Position numbers and translations under genes: made by a program
Shown: positions 49,560 to 63,416 of the stretch, one piece after another
Layout of the letters: each line of letters begins with the position of its first letter
Numbering within the stretch: position 1 is the stretch's first letter
From: Epiperipatus broadwayi
Taxonomy: Eukaryota; Onychophora; Udeonychophora; Euonychophora; Peripatidae
DNA length: 64,000 bases
Reading direction: 5' to 3'
NCBI GenBank assembly: GCA_028023455.1
Contig: JAQFVV010000031.1
Coordinates: 4,402,001-4,466,000 of the forward strand
Notes under the pieces: generated by a model
Database searches by the model: none
The model's input: only the letters and a program-made list of their open reading frames with translations
Told to the model about the DNA's origin: nothing

Positions 49560-50330
49560 GTCTGCTGAATGATCTTTAAGCTGAAGAAATGGTAACTGGT
49601 ACTGAACAAAACTGTTAATGGTAATTCAAAGGTTAGAAAATATACCTTATAGTTTTTGCCACAAATTGCATTCAGAAAGCTAATCAAGTTTTGTTCAATG
49701 TCAAAAATGTTTGTGAATATTTTAAGGATGATGGATTTTTTGCAATAAGTCTTCAGGCAGATCTTCCTCGTGTATTTATAAGTTTTGCTGATTTTGTGAT
49801 ATGTTTTGTCTAGGTTCTAGAAATTCAAGATGGGTAAGAATAATTCTCATATAAAACCTGCTGTTTCAAATCTTATGGTAAACCATAGAACTTCTATAGA
49901 AGTTTTTTTAAGTCTCAGGAAATTGAGGACTGCATGTTCCAGCATCTATTTCTGCTTCTTAAATAGCACTTTACCATCAGTCATTAATTCTTTTAGAAAT
50001 TCAGTCTCAACATCAAGGAAATTCCTTTACTTTGCATGATAATATTCTTGCTGTTATTGAATGTTAATATTTTATGCCAAAATACTATCTATCATTAGCT
50101 GAATTTTATAACTTCTGAAATATTTTTCCAGGTCTTTAGTTATGTTCAGAGCTGAAGGCAACACCAACAACAAGTTCACCAGAGATAATTTTTACACTTG
50201 AACACACTTTGGATTCTTTTACTCCATCTTGTTTCTGAAAGTTTTATACAGATAATAGTGCATGTTTTTTCATTACTTCTTGGACTGTGCACAAATAAAG
50301 TGTCTGAATTGATTTATGCAGTATTGACTT
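49560..50330 (-). pseudogene. Possible coding relic, unidentified
   Basis: The minus strand gives several protein-like pieces with few stops, including GVKESKVCSSVKIISGELVV near 50200, KDLEKYFRSYKIQLM near 50125 and ETEFLKELMTDGKVLFKKQK near 49960-50000. They fall in more than one frame. A decayed transposon gene is the likeliest reading. I do not recognise the family, and chance remains possible. Confidence 0.22.
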
Positions 50331-53300
50331 CAGGGAGAAAATAAAGCACACACACCCCTACATATGGGGCTTACCTTTGTTTATTTCACTATGCATATTT
50401 GCACTATTTTTATAACCTTAATTCTTGGAGAAGTGTATTGTTAACCCCCCCCCCCCCATGCATATGTCTCTTCAGTTATTTTTGTATCAATTTATCAGTA
50501 AATTTCATGAATTCAATACATTTGAGTTTTTGGTTTTACCAGATAAATTAAAATAAGGATATTTTGTTAATTGTAAGAGATATTTGGTATTGCATTTACT
50601 ATTATTCTGTAGAAAATTACATCTTTTTTTGGTCAAGAATGGTTTGAAGAACTTTGTACAAATGCTAATAGACTAATTTTGAGAATATCATAAATAGTGT
50701 GCATGTCCTTTCATACTTTTATCTGCCATCTAATTCTGTTGAACTTTGATGACATATCGTCATGTTACTTCATTGCATTTTCAAATCAATTTTAAAATTT
50801 CAAAGAAATTCCTATGATGAATATTTCTAATCTTTATGTTCTTTCCTTGAAAGTCTAATCCTGTATATGATAAAAATAATATTATGTCTACAATTCCTTT
50901 CAAAAATTCTCTTTACTTTGTTGTCTCTTATAATAATTGGCAGCGATGTTTTTATTAATTATATGTCATTTTAATGACTACAAAAACAATTTCCAAGCCA
51001 AATTTTATTTTCTTTGTTCAGTACAGTTTAGTGAGAAGGTGAAATATTCTGCAACTTTTTTTTTTTTTGTATCTTTGACCACTAAAAACATATGGTTGGG
51101 AGTATTTTTTTATGCACTTAATGTTAAACATTCTTGTGGAAAATAATCTTTTGCTCTTTCATTTTTATATATAGCAAAGAATCTTGAAGTTCTTTACCAT
51201 TAAGATCTGTTGGCAATATCTTATATATTATGGAATTCTTAAATGCTAATAGTATGTATTATTTCTTATCACAATCACTTTTTCTTGGACCAAGTTTTGA
51301 GTTTATGAATCTTTTTGATACTGATTTTCTGTTGCAATTATTATCATCACTTCTTCATTATGATCAATACTAGGACCATTTTTTGTTGTTGTTTTCAGAT
51401 CTTAAAAGAAAAATTATTTGTGTTTGTAATTTGAATCAGATGCAGGAATTTAATTTTTTTATGATCAGAAAAAAATAAGAGAGAGAAAAGAAATATATTT
51501 TCCTTACATATTTGACCCTGCTATTTTGCAGCTGATTCTAATAAATAGAAATGGATGACTATATAATCTAGCTTTTGTATACAGTTTTACTAGAATAAAT
51601 TTTGGGATAAAATAGCCTTTATGCTGCTTGGTGATTGTATCAAATTACCGGTAAAGCAGCAAGATAAATACTAGATTTAAATAAAGCTTAACAACCAGCA
51701 CAGAAAATCAGATGAGCTCTTGAATAAAACTCTGTAGAAAATCTTTAGTCTTTTCAGATCAACTTATTAATAAATTAGAATAAAGCTTTATATTTTGTTT
51801 TAATCAACAGTTCAGATGGTCTCATCAAAAAATAATCACAATCGTATTATATTAAAAGTATTATAATTCAGGATCACATTTAGCTTGTATTTTGACATTA
51901 GGTTGTTAAGATTCTTAAACTAATTAATTTTCCCCCTCTTTCATGCTCTTAGTGATGATATTTTTCTATAAAAGAATTCTAGGCTTCATGCTGCAAATGA
52001 TTTGTTGTCATGACTTCAACAAAATAAAGCATTCCCGTGTCTATTAATAGTTCTAATTTTTTCTTTATGATTTTGTCTGGAGTATAACTGGAAGATATGT
52101 TGATGAGAGTAGTTAGATATCTTAACTTATCAACTGCATAAACTATAATTGAAGATCATGTGTCTCTAATTCTATATGAATAAACATGAAGCAGTTTATG
52201 CTATCATGGTGTTATACTTACATAAAAAAATAATTGATGATTAGTTAGTCAAGGGATCACTTGAAGTAATAGATTGAATACATGATTATTGTGTGTGATC
52301 GTTTGTTTACTCAGATCGTTTGTCAAGGAAAAATTTATTTCCTTGTAGTGAAACTTTATGAAATGCCAGATCATACTGAAAAGTGCATATCATGTGAAGG
52401 AATCACATTTTTTTTATAACTTAATATAATCTACCTTCTTATGTTTTTCAAAAATAAATTAATGAATTGCTTTTATTTTCAGAAATGTAGTTAGACCATA
52501 AGTAGTCAAAGGTAAAGTACTTTAATTGTGCATCAAAGCTTATAAATTTTAAAACATATTTCTGTCGACAAAAGACAAAATCAGAATTAATAATGCAGTT
52601 ATGCAAAATAGTATTTGTTAAAAATTATGATGCTAATTAATGTATTTAATGTAATGATTTCAAGATTTATTAAAGTTTATAAGGCAGTTCTAAAACTGAA
52701 ATACTATAATAACTCACTGTGAATGGCAAGTAATGACTCATTGTAACTCTGATGATGGTCACAGTATTCTCTTGCCTAGTTACTTGATAACTTGCCATCA
52801 ATCAGACAATATAAATAGTTATCTTATTTTAGTATATTGTTCAAATGAATATTTACTTGTCTTATAGATGATCTCTTTACAAATAAATAGTTTTCTAGTT
52901 GACTTTCTAAACTAGGCTGTAACTAAAATTGGTTTGAATTTCATCGAATTATATGTCATTGATAAAAAACAAAGATCTTTGCTTTTCAGTTATATCTAGA
53001 AATTTTTAGTTTGTTTGTGAAATGTCATTTGTATTATTTTGGTTGCAAAACAAATGTGCTTAATATGAACATGTTATTTAAACTGTATATCCAAAAGCAA
53101 CTTGCAAATATTGCTGCATGTCTTACTTTGTGCCTATTTTATATATTAAAGGAAACAAGAGAAATCAAGTAGCAATATATTGATAAAATGGAACAAGTAC
53201 CATTAAGCAACCAATTTTTAATATCATTAACTGTTCATTAATAGAGCTAGTAAATTTTAAAAGTAGAAAATACCAAGTTAGAAGCAGTGTATTCAATACT

Positions 53301-53956
53301 AAGCAATCTTTTTTAAACCCTTAAAATAACTATATGAAGTGTGTGTGGGTAGGTGTATATATATATATTATATAGGGTGGGTAAACATATATTTAATGTA
53401 GAAAATATAATTTTGTTGCGTATAAAAACCATATGTAGATAATTATATTTAGAAGTTGAGATCTTTATATAACTGTCACTGAAGATGATAATGATTTTTT
53501 TATTTTTAAATCGTTTTGATTTTATTATATAATTATTTGTTAATTATATTTTTATGTAGGTAGATTTTTTATTTTCTGATAAAATATATACTTTAGTTAA
53601 TAATATTTAATAGTATTTTTTTTTTCGTAGTTCAGAAACAATTTTAAGTCTAAGCAGTCGGTGACCACCTGATGATAGTTCAAACAGTTCCCATAAATTT
53701 TTAATGTTTTTTTTTTTTTTTTGGATGATCGAAACTGCTTTTGCATTATATTCGAACATTTTAAAGTTTTAATACTAAACTTATCCAACTATATAAATTT
53801 TATAGTGAATCAGAAATTATGTTTTATTGACTTTAGTAAAATATATAATTGATGACTTTATGTCAGATGTATGTAACTGAATAAACAAATTTAAAACCTT
53901 ATGGTGTTTGAAAATTTTAAGTTGTTAGCTTTAATAATATGTCTTATAAATTTTCT
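50331..53956. other. Long AT-rich stretch, no supported gene
   Basis: Apart from a run of thirteen C at 50445-50457 and a TG/TA simple repeat near 53338-53370, I see no structure. Small minus-strand fragments between 50500 and 51400 may continue the relic at 49560, but cannot be supported. Confidence 0.45.
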
Positions 53957-54040
53957 ACCGAGTGGTATTATGGTTAACATATTTGCCTGCCATGACTTGG
54001 GATTCAAATCCAGATCATACAGTTTAGAAAAAATTTTCAG
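53957..54040 (+). mobile_element. Degenerate tRNA-type SINE
   Basis: CCGAGTGGTATTATGGTTAACATATTTGCCTGCCATGACTTGGGATTCAAATCCAGATC has the order A-box region, anticodon arm, and a B-box-like GATTCAAATCC. It is followed by an A-rich stretch. Stems are poorly preserved, so it is an old copy. Confidence 0.55.
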
Positions 54041-54599
54041 ATTACAAACAGATGGATAATCTATAAATATTATTCATTATTGGTTAGTTACTTTGTTGAT
54101 TTTAGTTTGAGGTAAAGCTGGTATCAAATTCAAATATATTTTTAGTAAACTATAATTAATATTTCAAATGAATACAATATTTGAGCTACTCAGTTTTCAG
54201 GAATCATAAAAACGTGTGTACACATACATACATAATGAATGCGAAAATTTAGTTTTCAAATAAATATAATTTTCCAAGTATATGCAGTAATTTTTAATTA
54301 TTCAAATGCACACAAACTTAATCCGAAAATTATTAATAAAGGAACCTTCTTTTCCTGGATGTTGTAATTTTTTTTTATCTAGTTCCTTTATGTCGTCTAC
54401 TATAATGAAGCTGATCGTTTTCTTGTATCAGTAAATAGAAATAGAAGATTAAAAACTTTTGTTAATTTCAAGTGCAGTCTGTTTTATATTTAACAGTTGT
54501 TGTTTTTTTACCTTTTTATCTAAAAAAAATTTGAAAAGTTTAGTAGTTTAGACTTGGTCAATTTGGTGTAAATAACAGAAATGTCAGTTGTTTATAGAA

Positions 54600-54707
54600 G
54601 TTGATTACAGCTGACAGAATTGTCAATTTTAACATGTAACTTCGTGGAAATAATTCCGTGTTCGTAAAACGGAAGTAGATTTTTTGGTGTGTATATGTGC
54701 TATTAAA
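54600..54707 (+). promoter_or_regulatory. Putative promoter/5' UTR of exon B
   Basis: Four CG dinucleotides lie within about 30 bases (CTTCGTGG, TTCCGTGTTCGTAAAACGGAAG) just upstream of the ATG at 54708. G+C is locally raised. ACGGAAGTAG contains GGAA, the core recognised by ETS factors and frequent in TATA-less promoters; this is a suggestion only. Confidence 0.35.
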
Positions 54708-54742
54708 ATGACTCCAGTTTTATCAGGCCAGGTTAACAGAAG
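54708..54742 (+). CDS. Candidate first coding exon B
   Basis: ATG at 54708 opens eleven codons plus two bases (MTPVLSGQVNR plus AG), then the donor AG|GTATGT at 54743. The exon ends in phase 2, exactly as candidate exon A at 41151-41218 does, so both could splice to the same downstream exon. The composition (Pro, Ser, Gly, Gln, Arg) is unlike random frames, and a CpG cluster sits just upstream. Thirty-five bases is too short for firm support. I recognise no family. Confidence 0.42.
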
Positions 54743-55609
54743 GTATGTAATAGCCTATTATTTTTACATAAAATATATATAATAATTTAAGAGTTGAAAT
54801 TAAAGAACTATGATATGTGGTATTTTTTTTTTTTTACATTTTTGTTCGATTAAACTGATTGATTACTCTAAATTCATTGTATGAAATTTATATATGTATG
54901 GGTCACACTTAGTCTTATTAGGCTGGTTGATTATCTATAGTGATTCAACAATAAATTTCTAGGAGAGCTTATTATAATGAATTTGATAATTATGGTAACA
55001 TTAAATATTGTTTCAACTGTAAAAAAAGGCAGTGTTCCAAATAACAAAACACTCGGATTAAAAGCATTTTAGTTTTAGATCAGTTGCTTGCCAAAAGTAT
55101 CTGCCCAATTTTTGATAATAGATTGTATACATTTATACCCATAATCACAAGCATAATGTTAATCGTTAGAAGCTTTGTAGATGGTTCAAGATTAGGTAAG
55201 TAATTAACAGGAACTAGCTATTTGGAAGTTTAAATGAACATATATTTTTGTGACTGAATTTGTTGATATTTGAATCTCATATGTGTATCAAGCCTCAATC
55301 TTGTTATTTTGTCATGGTTAACCTGTACTGTTGCCCAGATGAATATTTCTTTTAAAAATCACAATAGGCTATAAATTAAAAGCATTACTTCCATGCTAAT
55401 TCTTTATTATCCTGAATCTTCCACTGACAATTACTGATAGCTTCAACTCATTACTAGTAATTCAGTTGTTACCTAATAAAAAATTTTTAGTACTAATTAG
55501 GGTTTTGAGATGACTAGTTTATGAATCTTTACTGGATCTAGTCTCCTGCTTCCCATAGGTCTTGTAATTAGTTATTGCTACATTAAAGTGTTGTCTCATA
55601 CCAAGAAGT
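54743..55609. other. AT-rich stretch, presumed intron
   Basis: No acceptor-bounded exon found after the donor at 54743. Confidence 0.4.
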
Positions 55610-55700
55610 AAATTTTTTTGCCCAAATCTGATCTAATTCTATTGCTCACCATCAAACTATTTTAACCACTGAACCAACTGTTTACCCATATAAGGTGGAT
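55610..55700 (-). mobile_element. Degenerate tRNA-type SINE
   Basis: On the minus strand the order is TTGGTTCAGTGGTTAAAATAG (A-box region), GTTTGATGGTGAGCAATAG, then AGATCAGATTTGGGC at the B-box position. Only the A-box part is well kept. Confidence 0.4.
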
Positions 55701-58700
55701 ATATTTTTTAACTCTTTTACTATGGGATTACTTGTTATCATTTGTCAAATTATTCGCAGCATGTGTTTCTCCAATCTGCTTGCAATGCCATTTTTGAATC
55801 AATAGATGTATTAGTTTTGCTATTCATTGCAAAAATTTTAGGCATGTCTGGATCATGAGTTATGACACAAAGTATAACAGTCTTAACTTTTATAAATCAT
55901 CTCCACTGCTCTCCCTGCTGTCACAACATTTTACAAACCATTTGGAAACATTCGACTTATATTTATTAAGAAATTTTATTGTGAGCTCAGAGAATTACAT
56001 TATTGCAATAACAGAGTTATGTTATTAACAGACACTATAATAAAGGTTACATAATCTAATACCAATGGCCTGGGCATAAAAAAATCAACTGTTCAATCAC
56101 GAATTGTCCATTGCTACTAGGCTCCATGTAGCATTGTAGATGTATGTTGAAGCTAATTTTTCATCTTTATTTTTGAAACATTTGACTTGTGACTTGTATT
56201 CTATACAATTTGCATAATTCAAACATTTCAATAGCAGTTTTGACCAATTTAATATTTAGTGTGTTGTTCCATTGTGAATTAAGGTACGAAACACATTGTT
56301 GCATTTCATGTCATAATTCATAATCCAGACATTTAGCGCCTTAAAATTTTTGTGGTCAGTAGTTAAACTATATCACTAGGGCATATATGTTATATATTTA
56401 ATTCTTTAACTACAGAATGACATTAATATTTGTCAATGATGATAAAATGATTTTATAAAATTTACTGTTGTTTTTATATATACTAAAAAAAATCTTTGTC
56501 CTCAATTAATCTAACACAATCTTAAGTATGTAAATAATGAAAATCGGGTATTCTGATATCTTAAATGCCTAAGCATTGTGGAGCATATGTTTATTGTTTT
56601 AATCTTGTTGCATAACTGCTATTTTATTTTTTCTAGTTTATTTTAAATTATGTACCAATGAAAAGTTTCAAATCTGTTTGAGATTTGTTAGTTGGTGATA
56701 ATCACATGATGTCTAAAGTCTAAACACTTTAAAGAATGGAGTTCAGAAAATTAATGATTTTTTTTTTTAAGTTTAAATTAGTGACGGAATTATGGATATC
56801 AGGTGTCATTCAGTAGGCTATGAATCTTCCTCACAAAAAGCAAATGATTTTTTTTTATCAAAGTAAGTTTTGATTTACATTTAAAATATTATTTATTTAT
56901 TTTTTTGCAATTATTGTTCTGACATTTTTTCTTACTTCAAAAATAAGGATTTATACGTGTTAAGTTTTTTGTCTAAAAACAAGTTGGATCAATTAGGGCC
57001 CACGGAGTACTATGATCAAGTGATAGTGCATAATCATCGTTTGTGTTGTTGCTATTCTCTTACCAATTATTCTCAATCTTCATTTTAAAGCTATTATATA
57101 TTACGAATTGTAATGAAGGTGGTCACTTGAAAAAACTCCTAAGCTGTTTGAGAAGTCTTTATTTATCTAAAAATAATAATATCATCTAAATTTGAATCCT
57201 TGGTTATAAAGACAGCAGGTAAATGCACTAAGAACATTACCAGGAACTTTTGCTATTTACACTATCATGATGATTGTAGTGTTTTAAAATTATATGTAAA
57301 CATTCGATGTACAATATTTATTAATGACAAACTATATTAAAACAAACAGTGAAGGTCAGAAGATTAATTTCCTTCTTTTGTAATTACATATATATCCAGC
57401 GATAAACTATTAATTTATATACATAATAACTAACATTTATTTACACACAGACATGTATGAATTAGATATGCTAGTGATATTGGAATAATAACCTTGGATA
57501 ATTAACTTGATAATGTAAAGAATTTCATTGTTTTATGATGTTTTTTTTTTTTTGAGCTTCTAAAGGTGTGTGAAGGGAGCGGCTAACTCATCACCAGTGA
57601 TAATCTTGAATTTAATCATAGTACAAAAGAATTCTAAACCCATCTTTGACCGAAATTATGCAAATATAACTTTAGTATCTGAAGTTAATGATTGAACTGT
57701 CACTTTAGTTCTTTGCTTTCTCTCCTTTCATTATTGCTGAGGCAATTAGCAATTATTTGTCTCCATCTAATGACCAATTTATCATTTATCTTAGTCAGTA
57801 TAGAAGTCTTTTTTAAGAAGTATTTATCGAAGAATGGTGATATACATTACGTGCATGAGTTATCAAAAATTTTACGTGTGTGCTTATAATGTTCTGATTT
57901 TTTTTAACTGTTCATTATTAATCTTTCCATAGAGGTATGTAAATGCTCTCAATTGTTTATGATAATCTTATATTCTTTTATTCAGTTTTTTTTTTTTTTC
58001 ATCGTAAACATAATGAATACATTGACACATATTTATTAGTAGACTTTATATGTGTTGGTGTTGGCGAGAGGGAGATATAAATCAATGTAATTTGTTTTCA
58101 GACATTCATGCACACACATTATAAAAATAAAAAAATCCAGGCACGCATTAAATGTTGAATATACGTGTATAAAACTGAGTGCAGAGAAATGTATTTATAG
58201 TTTCAAATTAGTGTAAATGACTTTTTTTTTTTGTCTAGAGATCTGAAAGATATATTTAAAAAGGTTTCATTCCCATCGTATGGTATTTGTGTTAATAAGT
58301 TTTTTGTTTAAAAGAAATTTGAGTTATCTAGATAATAAAACTATTTTAAAGACGTACTATTTTACAAATACAATTTCCAAAACTATAATACCATATCTAA
58401 GAATCTGATAGCCAGTGTGAGTCTCTTAATATATACATTATTATGTTATGAAGATGCAACCTTTTTATTTTAGTAAGTTATATTTAGAAAGTAATCATTC
58501 CGTTAGCAGGATTTGTGGTGCACATCCATAATGTATTTCAAATACCGATTAAGTAAAACTTGATATTTTCTCTCCTATACCACAAGTAAACTTAGAAACC
58601 CCCCCCCCCCTCAATAGCTGATTCATAACCAAATTAACTAGAATCTAAATAAAAAGATGAAAAAAGCCTTTAAATCTGGCTTTGCAAATATCTGCTAATG

Positions 58701-61700
58701 GAATAATTGAGAAAAAGATATTACCATCAGGCAAGTTCATTTCTGGGTAGAAATGGTTTGGATGATTTTTTGTCTATCTTCTAGATAAGAATAGCTATAT
58801 ATCCATTTATTGATAAATATTGAATATTTGGTACATTGGATATGAACAAGCTATTTGAAAGAAAAATTCCAGGTCTGTTTAGAACTTGAAATCTTTCTGT
58901 TTTTATTAAATCTGAATTCAAACTCAATATTGTTATCAAATTTATTATTTAAAGATTAAAGATATTCCACATTTGCACATACTTGTTATCAATACACTGG
59001 CTGTAAAACATAATGGTTACACATCTTTTGCCACTGGTGGAGGATGTTATATTTTTATAGATATTGAGTCTATGAATTGCTTTTACCTTTAGTTGATTGG
59101 AAGACTGAATGATATTTGATCACCAAAATAACAAGTTGAACACAAATGACCAAATATATTTTTTATTTACTTATATTAATGAAGCCTTTATATAACTGTA
59201 ATAGTATGTTGCTATAAATAATGGGTAACCAGTGATGAACATATGAATTAACTGTAAAAAATAATGGCAGTTGGGATAAATAATTCTGTACTGAGATAGC
59301 TTTTTTTTTCAAGCTGTTATGAAATTTTTTTGATGGTATGGATTTTTTAAATTTAAACCAACATTGGTCTTGTTACAAAGTTGTGATGTGATGAATCCTC
59401 AGTGCCAATAAATCAGAGTATCTTCAAAGGCTAAGAGAAAAAATATTTTCAAAAAGAACTTATTGAAGGTTTTTTAAATGGAATTAGAAGAGTGGTTCAA
59501 TAATTTATCTTCTGAAAAGATAATTTGGATAACTCTTTTGGTTATGACTTTTAGTATGAATGTGTATGGAAACTTAAGAAGAATGTTAGAGTTATGTAAG
59601 CTGGAAATTTTTGATGTTTATGAAATTCACTGTTTCCTCTATTCATGAAGAGATGACAACTGAGAAATGGATCATAATAATGTTTTTTGTTGTACAGAAT
59701 TTGAAATAGTTTTAATGAGAAGAACATGGACATATCATTTTTATGGCAAGTATTAAGTCTAATTAAGTTTTAAAAGACTGATTTCATAATGAACGGCAGG
59801 ATATCTTTTAAAAAATATTATGATGTTCTTAGATTATTTAAATTTTAAAGTAATATTGAGAATATTATTTAGAGATTACAATTGATAAGCAAAAAAAAGG
59901 GAACTAAAATGACTATCCTGATTGATATGGTACCTTTTAACTTGTTATTAGTAATATCATCGTCCTGCCTTGTCTTCGTCATCCCAAAAAATCAAATGTA
60001 TCACTTAACATAAGATATTGGGTATCATTCGTTATGCTAATTTACATTGTTGGAAGGCACAGGCTAATGATAATTAAAGGTACATTGTTGCTTTTATTTT
60101 TTAAAAAAAAAAAACCAGCTGCAATTTTATTGTATTGATGAATGCATAAAACAGAAATAATTTGTATGATGTGATTGATGTTGATACTGAACATGAAAGA
60201 AAAAAGAGATTATTATTATTGCATGTACATGTGAAAATATTTTTGGATTCAGAGTCTATTATAGAGAAATTTGAACTTTTTAAAATGTATAGTCTCGTTG
60301 TGAAGAAAAGTTAGGAATGTGGGTTCAAGAATTGACATATTTAAGTAAGAAGAGTGAATTTAGATAAGATAAAGCAGAGTACATTAAAATTTGATAGTAG
60401 CTAATTTTAGTGACAGCAAAACTTATATATAATTAAAATTAAGTGTTGTATCAGTTCTTGTAAAACTGAAATCTAGGGTATTGTTTTTGCAGAACAAGCA
60501 CAAAAATAATGATAGTACTTATAAAGTATCTTGGACTATGTTTTGTGTTAGTTATGCTGCTGAATTTAATAATAACTTGTGTAGATTTTAGCATTATTTC
60601 AAATCCTTCAAGTACACACAAAATGGTCATCATGCATTTATATATTTTTAAGAATATTATAGAATAGATGATTTTATCCCACAGGCATTGAAAGCAGATG
60701 AGATTTTGTAAATTATTACAATATATTAGTATTTGAGAGAAGATAAGTTATTTTTACATTGGAAGAAAGGCATTACTAAATGCTTTGACAATGTGAAAAT
60801 AGATTAATATTCTCATTAATCATTCTTCAATGGATAACAAAATTTTGAGACATATATCTTTAGAAAGGATTAAAGTATTTGTCAGTGTTTAATCTCTGCA
60901 AATAACAAATTTATTTTACTCAAGCTGCTCAGACATTGCAGCATATTATTACTATATGATATTTTAATGCAACTTAGAATATCAACCATTGTGTTACATG
61001 CTTTCTGTTGATTTAAAAAATGCTTTTAATGGCATTATATAAGACTCTGGGCAATACTAAAAATTTGGTACACCAAGAGTCTGATTATGACACATTATAG
61101 TTAGAATATAATTTTGATTTTTTTTATACTATTCAAAATTCAAATTTTGAAACCATTTATTGTAACAACTTTAGAGGAATATTTTATTGTTGTCATTCTG
61201 AAGATGAAATAATTTAACAGTATCAACATGATTTAGAGTCTGTCAATATAAATGTAGATGCTATTATAAGTCCAACACTAAAATTTATCAAGAAATTGCA
61301 AATTTTTCTGACACTAGTCAATCAGTCATTAGAACTTAATTTTAAATGTTAAAAAAGTATGTGATCGGCCATTATTATAAGTGATAATAGTAAACTCATT
61401 GTCCTTGCTTTATACCATGATGCCATTCATTTGACCAACCCAGATTAACCCAGACTTTTATTTTCTAGCTATTCTTAGCTACATATTTATTTTCTGATCA
61501 CTATTTGATGGCTAATAGTTTGGCTAGAGACTGGCTATCCAAAAGAGAAAAAAAAATTTTTTAACTGAAAAAATTGTAAAGTTCATTTAGCTTGGACTCA
61601 AAACTCAGGTATCATGCATGAAGACAGATACTCTAAACATTAAGTTTAAGACCTTATCACATACTATATTAACAGAAACTTTTACTAACATAAAGACGGC

Positions 61701-62711
61701 TCTAAAATAGCTGACAAAAACTATAGATGAAGTATGTCTAGAAACTTTGATAATCATTTGATGGGAGTTAATAGATGACAGAAGACTGAACTGTGTGCAG
61801 AGTTCATGAGGCTATACTGTGCAGAACCAATTCTAAGGACTATGGATATATATTTGTTAGGTTTATTGTTCAAAGACAGATTAAAATAGTTAAGCAATAG
61901 AATAATTTCATGAAACAATAATTGTTTGTGACAATTCACTGTTGCTTTCATTCAAAGGAAATTATTTCTGTGTATTTAGGCATTTGTTTAAATTCATAGA
62001 GATTAACTTGAAAATGTAATTCAGATAGAAAAAAACCAAGTTACCTGAATAGTCAGGATAAAATAGTTTGATTTTTGTACATTATGATAGTATGATTATT
62101 GAGTTTATCAATAAATAATTAATCAATACATCCTACAAATTATTTATTAATGTACATATTGATCATTCGTTCATACTAAAAAAGGGCATATCTGCTTTAT
62201 AATATTTCAAAAAGTTAATAAATAAAAATCAGAAAATAATTAAATTATAAATTATTTATTCACTATTGCCTTCTGTTAGAGCACACCTTTTGCAAATCAA
62301 TCATCATCTATTAAGGTAGATGTTTATATTTTACTATTATTAATACATATTGAAACAAGAACGATGTTTCACATGTATATTTATTCTAAGAGCTAGTTAC
62401 CCTCCCACCTTAAAAAACAGCAAATGTATAAAAAAGTTTAGTTTATGACATTACAAGAAAATCATTATTTTCTATAATTGAGAAAAGAAAATAATAAAGA
62501 AAATCATTATTTATTTTATAGTTTTGGATTACGATATAATTTAAATATATCACATATTTATTTAAAGCTGGCATGTATTAAATTGATTACATTTTTAATT
62601 TTTGGATGTTTTCGAATAAAGTGTAATAATCACTTGAGGCAAAGTTAGTAAATTGAAAAACATGGCTTAATCTTCATGCGTTCTTATCTATCCCACTAAA
62701 AAAAGTAGATT
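55701..62711. other. Long AT-rich stretch, no supported gene
   Basis: No exon, tRNA or paired terminal repeats recognised. A run of twelve C lies at 58599-58610. The frames at 57692, 59551, 60451 and 61754 have random-frame composition. Confidence 0.45.
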
Positions 62712-62850
62712 ATCCAATCATTATGAAGAGAAAGGCAATCGGGCTTAAATGAGAGCAGTATGCAAATTAGGTACAGTGGGAAAGGCTGCTTAATCAATCC
62801 ACAGGTGAGAATATAAATAGTCAAGTTGGAAGTTCAGAGGCAGATTAGAT
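62712..62850 (+). promoter_or_regulatory. Candidate TATA promoter
   Basis: In order: CCAAT at about 62714-62718, the octamer ATGCAAAT at 62760-62767, and TATAAATA at 62812-62819. A start site would then fall near 62845 (TTCAGAGGCAG). The spacing is typical of an RNA polymerase II promoter. Individually each motif is likely to occur by chance in this DNA; the ordered set and the higher G+C make it worth listing. Confidence 0.35.
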
Positions 62851-63003
62851 TGGATTTTTAAAGTGTATGTTTAAAGAAGTTTTTTTTTGAGAAAAAGATA
62901 GTAAGAAAAGTGAAGAATTAAAAAGTTAAAATTCTTATTTAAGTGTTACTCAACTCTGACTTTCATCACCTTGAAATATAACCTTTACAACCATTGTTAA
63001 TAA

Positions 63004-63051
63004 TGGAAAAAGAAAACATTATTAATGAAAACATAGCGATGGAGGGCTAAC
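63004..63051 (+). CDS. Possible short ORF downstream of the promoter
   Basis: ATG at 63004 gives 15 codons (MEKENIINENIAMEG) and a stop. It is followed by CGTAACCGC, a possible donor context. It lies about 160 bases after the predicted start site and in a modest CpG cluster that runs to 63170. It may be an upstream ORF or just untranslated leader. Confidence 0.15.
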
Positions 63052-63416
63052 GTAACCGCTTTTCCTCTTCATTCTAAGCCATGATTTTTCTAGATTTGCC
63101 TGGATAGACATCATAGAAAGGAAATAATACCATTCAGCTGAAATGCGATGACCCCTTTTTGAAGCGACAAACTGGATAAATGAAGATATGATTTTATAAA
63201 AATATTCGATATATGTTTTTTAAAAGACAAGACAAAACGTATTTCTTAAACTAAAATTATATGTGTTTTAAAAGACAAACAAAACGTCTTTCTTATAAAT
63301 ATATATATAAAAAAGAATTATTAATAAATGTAGCTGCATGAAAATACGTTTGTTACTGGAAAATTATGAATGAAACTAAAATTATGAAAATCATTTATTT
63401 GTGATAAAGTATAGAT

